NCBI GenBank assembly: GCA_039545355.1
Contig: BCJJ01000019.1
Coordinates: forward strand, 46,039 to 57,970
DNA: 11,932 nucleotides
From: Trichosporon coremiiforme
Taxonomy: Eukaryota > Basidiomycota > Tremellomycetes > Trichosporonales > Trichosporonaceae
Direction: 5' to 3'
Below are positions 9,074 through 11,932 of the stretch, one piece after another (the stretch's first letter is position 1; each line of letters opens with the position of its first letter). Under the pieces are notes generated by a model. The model saw nothing but the letters and a program-made list of their open reading frames with translations, searched no databases and had not been told where the DNA came from. A program made the translations under genes and the position numbers.

Positions 9074-9106
9074 GTCAGCTTGTCGTCAGCTTGTCGTCAG
9101 CTTGTC
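9074..9106. repeat. Three perfect 11-bp tandem repeats
   Basis: GTCAGCTTGTC occurs three times without interruption (9074-9084, 9085-9095, 9096-9106), starting 61 bp after the transcription factor stop codon, so it is probably in the 3' UTR. Confidence 0.85.
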
Positions 9107-9490
9107 GTCCGTGCAGCGTCCGCTCAGGGGACGTGTCCGTGAAGGAGTGAGCTAGCGGCGAGCCAGTCCCAGTCCAGTAGGCTGGAGAGGTGAGATGTCC
9201 AAGGATGGATGAAGAGGAAGAGACAATGCGTGGATCCAAAATGGACTGTTGTTTAATCTACGGCCAGTGTCAAATTGGGGGACAATTTGGCCAGGCCGCG
9301 GCGTTCGCGCTGCCCGATTTGAGCAACCGATCCCGATGAAGACAGTCGCGACCATCTCTTCAGCTTGAAATCTTCGGATCATGCCATGTCGCATCCAGTT
9401 CTGCCTAGTCCTGCCGCACAAGCACACGGCGAGCTGGACGATCCGCGGCACCAGCGACAAAGCTCCACGGCACTGCCGCCGGCAACAGAC

Positions 9491-9529
9491 GGCAGAGACG
9501 GCAGAGACGGATGTTCACCTTGTTCACCT
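9491..9529. repeat. Two adjacent pairs of 9-bp tandem duplications
   Basis: GGCAGAGAC is duplicated at 9491-9508, and after three bases TGTTCACCT is duplicated at 9512-9529. Two independent 9-bp doublets side by side point to slippage in this region. Confidence 0.75.
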
Positions 9530-9574
9530 GCGGATGCGGCGCGATGGCCGCGGTGATTCCGATGGGGCTCCTCC

Positions 9575-9594
9575 CCGGCCAGCTCCGGCCAGCT
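9575..9594. repeat. 10-bp tandem duplication
   Basis: CCGGCCAGCT is present twice head to tail (9575-9584 and 9585-9594). A further imperfect 10-bp pair (CAAGGTCGT with one variable base) follows at about 9664-9683. Confidence 0.75.
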
Positions 9595-9720
9595 CAGGCT
9601 TGGCCGTTATGGTCAGCTGCCCACTACTCCTCCCAAGACGGCATGAGAAGTGTCACTCGTGACGCAAGGTCGTCCAAGGTCGTGAGTAGAGCCCACTGTT
9701 TGCTGCGCGCTCGACGTTCA

Positions 9721-9774
9721 GTGCCCGCTGTGTCCGCTGTACCCGCTGTTGCCGCTGTGCCCGCTGTTGCCCGC
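9721..9774. repeat. 9-bp minisatellite, consensus GTNNCCGCT
   Basis: Five consecutive 9-mers match GTNNCCGCT (9721-9765), and a sixth degenerate unit runs to 9774. Only the middle two bases vary between units. The array sits about 215 bp beyond the dioxygenase stop codon. Confidence 0.8.
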
Positions 9775-9987
9775 CGCTGCTTGTTTGCCACTCGCAGTAA
9801 CTGGTCATGAATGTGCATGTCACAATCGCAATCGTCATGCCTCACGAGCTCCCAAACTAGACTAAAGACTTCTTACGTACATGAGAATACAAACTGCTTG
9901 CCCTCGCCTCTTCACTTTACTGCTTTCCCAAGCTGGTCACTCGCGCGCGCGCGCTTCCAAGCTCTAAGCTCTTTGTGATGCTCGCTC

Positions 9988-10999
9988 TTAGACACGCTCG
10001 AGACGGAAGTCCTGCTCGAGCTCGTACTTCATCTTGCCCTCGAGGCCCTTGGGCGCCACGTAGTCCTTGGAGATGGCCTTGAAGTCGACGATGAGCTTGT
10101 CCTTGACGGCGAAGACGGCGTCGTCGGTGAGGTAGTCGGACTCGCGGTCGAAAATCTGAGACACGAGGGTGCGGTGTCCGTCCGCCTCGATCCAGTAGTG
10201 GATGTGCGCGGGGCGGTACGGGTGGCGGTCCATCAAGGTCAGGAGCTGGCCAGCCTGGTGGTCGTACGGGATGGGGTAGGGCGTGGGGCGGAGGCAGACC
10301 GTGTCGTACCGTCCGTTCTCGTCGGTGCGGAAGCGGCCACGGCAGTGGTACTCGGGCTTCTCGGGGGTCTGGGCGTCGTAGAGTCCGTCAGGGGCGTCGT
10401 GCCAGATGTCGACGACGGCGTTGGGAAGCGGCTTGCCGTCACCGTCGTAGATCGTGCCGTACAGGTGCGTGTAGGGCGCGTCGGGCTCGTCCTGGCGGAT
10501 GATGGTCGTGCCGTTCGGCTGCTCGGGGACGCCGTAGCGGTAGAACGGGCCGAGGATGGCCGAGGGCGAAGCCTCGGTCGTCTTGCCGCCCTTGCGCGCG
10601 GGACGGGTCTGGTCGAGCGCGTCGACGAGGGACTCGACACCGAGAATGTCAAAGATGAGAAGAATCTCATTACGCTTATCGTCCGAGACCTGGCCGGCCT
10701 TGACGAGAAGGTCGAACGCGGCCATCATCTCCGCATGCGAGATGTCGGCCTCGACGAGGAACTCGTGAAGCTTGCGAAGGAGGATGGGCATCACCTCCTT
10801 GATGCGGGGCGAGGCCTTCTCGCCGATCGAGTCGATCCTATGAATGTCAGTGACTGTTGCTGGCGGTGGTCGGTGCTTGGTGGAGAGCCAGCCAATCGGT
10901 GCTAGCGACGAAGCCCAAAGCCAAGTCGAGCCAAGATGAAGTCGAAGCTCCAAGTACTCACGAGGCCTTGGTGAAGTCCGAAAAGTCAAAGTTGGACAT
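9988..10999 (-). CDS. Intradiol ring-cleavage dioxygenase (hydroxyquinol/catechol 1,2-dioxygenase-like)
   Basis: This gene encodes an Fe(III) enzyme of 295 aa that cleaves an aromatic diol or triol between adjacent hydroxyls, giving a muconate or maleylacetate feeding the 3-oxoadipate route. Exons are 10999-10962 and 10837-9988 (888 nt). The 124-bp intron begins GTGAGT and ends CATAG after an ACTGAC branch-like site. The N-terminal helical dimerisation domain spans about 14-95. Iron ligands are Y166 (GLY), Y200 (PYPIP), H224 and H226 (RPAHIHY), with R221 and Q240 in the active-site positions. The segment LGVESLVDA (78-86) and the GPFY motif (109-112) look closer to hydroxyquinol than to bacterial catechol dioxygenases, which usually have GPLY. 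The loop after the second Tyr is DHQAG instead of the common DGPVG. No signal peptide is seen, so it is probably cytosolic. The ATG at 10999 is preferred over reading upstream in the long unspliced frame, because the spliced N-terminus is family-like and the intron signals are strong. Confidence 0.9.
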
Positions 11000-11056
11000 G
11001 GCTGTAAACGGATGTGCTGAGGATGAGGGGGATGGGGCAACGTTGATGTTGCGCTC

Positions 11057-11063
11057 TATATAT
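11057..11063 (-). promoter_or_regulatory. TATA-like box of the dioxygenase gene
   Basis: TATATAT lies 58-64 bp upstream of the dioxygenase ATG, in an otherwise GC-rich promoter. The distance and isolation fit a TATA box for a regulated gene. No transcript data support it. Confidence 0.5.
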
Positions 11064-11144
11064 CGGGACAGGCAGCTCGGGGGTCGGTGACTTGGGAGGA
11101 GTGGGAGATGCGCGAGAATTGCAGTTCTAGTTCTGGTTTTGTGC

Positions 11145-11151
11145 CGGACCG
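11145..11151. promoter_or_regulatory. CGG-N1-CCG inverted motif
   Basis: CGGACCG, an inverted pair of CGG half sites one base apart, lies about 150 bp upstream of the dioxygenase ATG and is followed by another GCCG. Zn2Cys6 dimers commonly bind paired CGG triplets, so this is a candidate site, but the motif is short. Confidence 0.35.
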
Positions 11152-11429
11152 GCCGCAGGGAGCCGTGTCGAACCCTCGGGGCTGCCTGCGTTCGTTGCCT
11201 GGGCTGCGTCTTACGCCTGCTGATTTCCTGGTGGATATGCGATGGCGGTCGTCCCTGAGCCCCAATATCGCTGGGGCTGGGGCCGGGCGCTTTACGCGAT
11301 GCCGACCTCCGGCGAAGGTCCTCGGGGGCTTCGCGAACGCGGCGAGACGCGGGTGACGGCGGCGGACCTGGCGAACGGGGGCGGCAGCGGGGATTGCGGG
11401 GTTGAATGGCGGCAGACTTCCGTACCTGG

Positions 11430-11444
11430 GGACCCCACGGGTCC
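11430..11444. repeat. 6-bp inverted repeat GGACCC-N3-GGGTCC
   Basis: Perfect arms at 11430-11435 and 11439-11444 flank a 3-nt spacer, about 430 bp upstream of the dioxygenase ATG and 20 bp from the larger CGG/CCG palindrome cluster. It could be part of one composite regulatory region. Confidence 0.5.
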
Positions 11445-11463
11445 GGCACTGGATCCAGCAACT

Positions 11464-11497
11464 CGGGTCGGAGGGCCCGACTCCAACTTCCGACCCG
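11464..11497. promoter_or_regulatory. Nested CGG/CCG palindromes, candidate Zn2Cys6 binding region
   Basis: CGGGTCGGA (11464-11472) and its exact complement TCCGACCCG (11489-11497) flank a 16-nt spacer. Overlapping the first arm is a second inverted pair, GTCGG at 11467-11471 and CCGAC at 11477-11481, which is CGG-N5-CCG. Three CGGAC-type half sites in 34 bp suit binding of a dimeric Zn2Cys6 protein, and such a protein is encoded next door. The region lies about 465-500 bp upstream of the dioxygenase ATG. Binding is inferred, not shown. Confidence 0.5.
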
Positions 11498-11661
11498 GAT
11501 CCCCCGCGGTCGGTACACACCATGTGAGCTGGGTCAACTCCTCGACCACGGACAACGGACAACGGGCAGGCAAACGGGCATGTCTATAACGGAGGAGCGA
11601 GCCATGCAATCAACCCTGGAGTGCAATATCGGAAAAGCTATCTTGGTAATCAGAGTGACTA

Positions 11662-11932
11662 TAAACTAGGGTCACAGGTTAAGTCGAACGAGTGGTGCCA
11701 CAAACGAGGCCGTGAACTGTCGACCTCGCTGCAACCACGAATAACTCANGCATATGCATGTTTCTTGCTCTATAAACAGTTGTTCCACGTGCATGGGAGT
11801 CTTGGTAACCTATATACGAAGCATGGTGCACCTGGGATCAATACTTAATGTGTCCTCCATTAGCAGAGATGGTGTCCTTGATCCTGTTAGGCATGGACAT
11901 GATAAGTCGGTCGATCTCATTCTGATCATAGG
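11662..11932 (-). mobile_element. 3' end of a Tc1/mariner DNA transposon (right, inverted copy)
   Basis: This is the reverse complement of 14-284 over 271 bp, differing only at one unresolved base (N at 11749, where the left copy implies T). The element enters from beyond the right edge, so both copies point their 3' ends toward the centre. Identity ends at the TA at 11662-11663, as expected for a Tc1/mariner target site. The flanking sequence differs from that of the left copy, which supports a separate insertion. Near-perfect identity implies both insertions are recent or have been homogenised. Confidence 0.85.
11838..11932 (-). CDS. Tc1/mariner transposase, C-terminal fragment (second copy)
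   Basis: The minus strand carries the last 30 complete codons of the same transposase tail as at the left end, with the SMPNR and GGHIKY motifs and TGA at 11840-11838. The rest of the gene lies outside the window. The frame is intact in the part seen. Confidence 0.8.
   Translation of the reverse strand, partial: YDQNEIDRLIMSMPNRIKDTISANGGHIKY

Larger units (their letters stand above)
9014..9987. other. Convergent intergenic region rich in short tandem duplications
   Basis: This 974-bp region separates the stop codons of the transcription factor (plus) and the dioxygenase (minus), so it should contain both 3' ends and polyadenylation regions. Open frames inside it (for example 9152-9460 minus) show no recognisable protein. 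It is unusually rich in short head-to-tail duplications of 9-11 bp, listed separately, and has an alternating CG run of 13 nt at 9942-9954. Confidence 0.6.
11000..11661. promoter_or_regulatory. Dioxygenase upstream region
   Basis: This 662-bp stretch lies between the dioxygenase start and the right transposon insertion. It contains a TATA-like box and several CGG/CCG inverted repeats, described separately. Open frames running through it on both strands have no recognisable content. The transposon sits about 660 bp upstream of the ATG and may have separated more distal promoter elements from the gene. Confidence 0.6.

Noticed and set aside
9074..9106. Short direct repeats as a CRISPR array
   Set aside because: The 11-bp units are contiguous, with no spacers, and the host is eukaryotic.
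9152..9460. 102-codon minus-strand open frame in the convergent intergenic region
   Set aside because: It has no motif and no upstream promoter sign, and it lies where 3' UTRs are expected.
10174..10905. 243-codon plus-strand open frame over the dioxygenase
   Set aside because: It is antisense to catalytic exons. Its Val/Leu/Arg/Gly-rich translation is typical of a mirrored GC-rich gene.
9988..11040. Unspliced 350-aa version of the dioxygenase
   Set aside because: It would translate the intron and use an atypical Pro/Arg/Leu-rich N-terminus. Splicing 10838-10961 gives a family-like start and has good donor, branch and acceptor signals.
14..11932. Terminal inverted repeats read as the ends of a linear plasmid, virus or single large transposon
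   Set aside because: Both repeats encode the end of a Tc1/mariner transposase pointing inward from outside, and each stops at a TA with different flanks. Two separate insertions explain this better than one replicon or element.

Overview
The window looks like nuclear DNA of a basidiomycete yeast, most likely a Tremellomycete of the Trichosporonales type. This placement is an inference from GC-rich codon use, genes split by introns with GTGAGT-type donors and CTGAC-like branch sites close to the acceptor, several introns of only about 40 bp, and the gene families present. No bacterial, viral or organellar feature was seen.

Layout from left to right. (1) 1-284 is the 3' end of a Tc1/mariner DNA transposon entering from outside the window. 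It has inserted at a TA inside a minus-strand gene for a small cysteine-rich secreted protein, whose first 112 codons survive (285-622). (2) 623-3376 is a 2.75-kb stretch with no recognisable gene. (3) 3377-4868 (minus) is a five-exon short-chain dehydrogenase/reductase of 246 aa with an intact catalytic set. (4) 4869-6054 is the divergent promoter region. (5) 6055-9013 (plus) is a seven-exon Zn2Cys6 transcription factor of 857 aa. Its zinc cluster becomes complete only when a 23-nt microexon is included. (6) 9014-9987 is a convergent intergenic region rich in short tandem duplications. (7) 9988-10999 (minus) is a two-exon intradiol ring-cleavage dioxygenase of 295 aa, resembling hydroxyquinol or catechol 1,2-dioxygenase. 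(8) 11000-11661 is its promoter region, with a TATA-like box and a cluster of CGG/CCG inverted repeats. (9) 11662-11932 is a second copy of the transposon 3' end in inverted orientation, again ending exactly at a TA.

Taken together, a reductase, a pathway-type Zn2Cys6 regulator and an intradiol dioxygenase resemble a small aromatic-catabolism locus. The regulator is a candidate controller of the dioxygenase through the CGG/CCG motifs. That link is inferred from position and motif type; the sequence does not prove it. The two outward-lying transposon copies are best read as independent insertions, which probably also explain why the assembled sequence stops at both ends.
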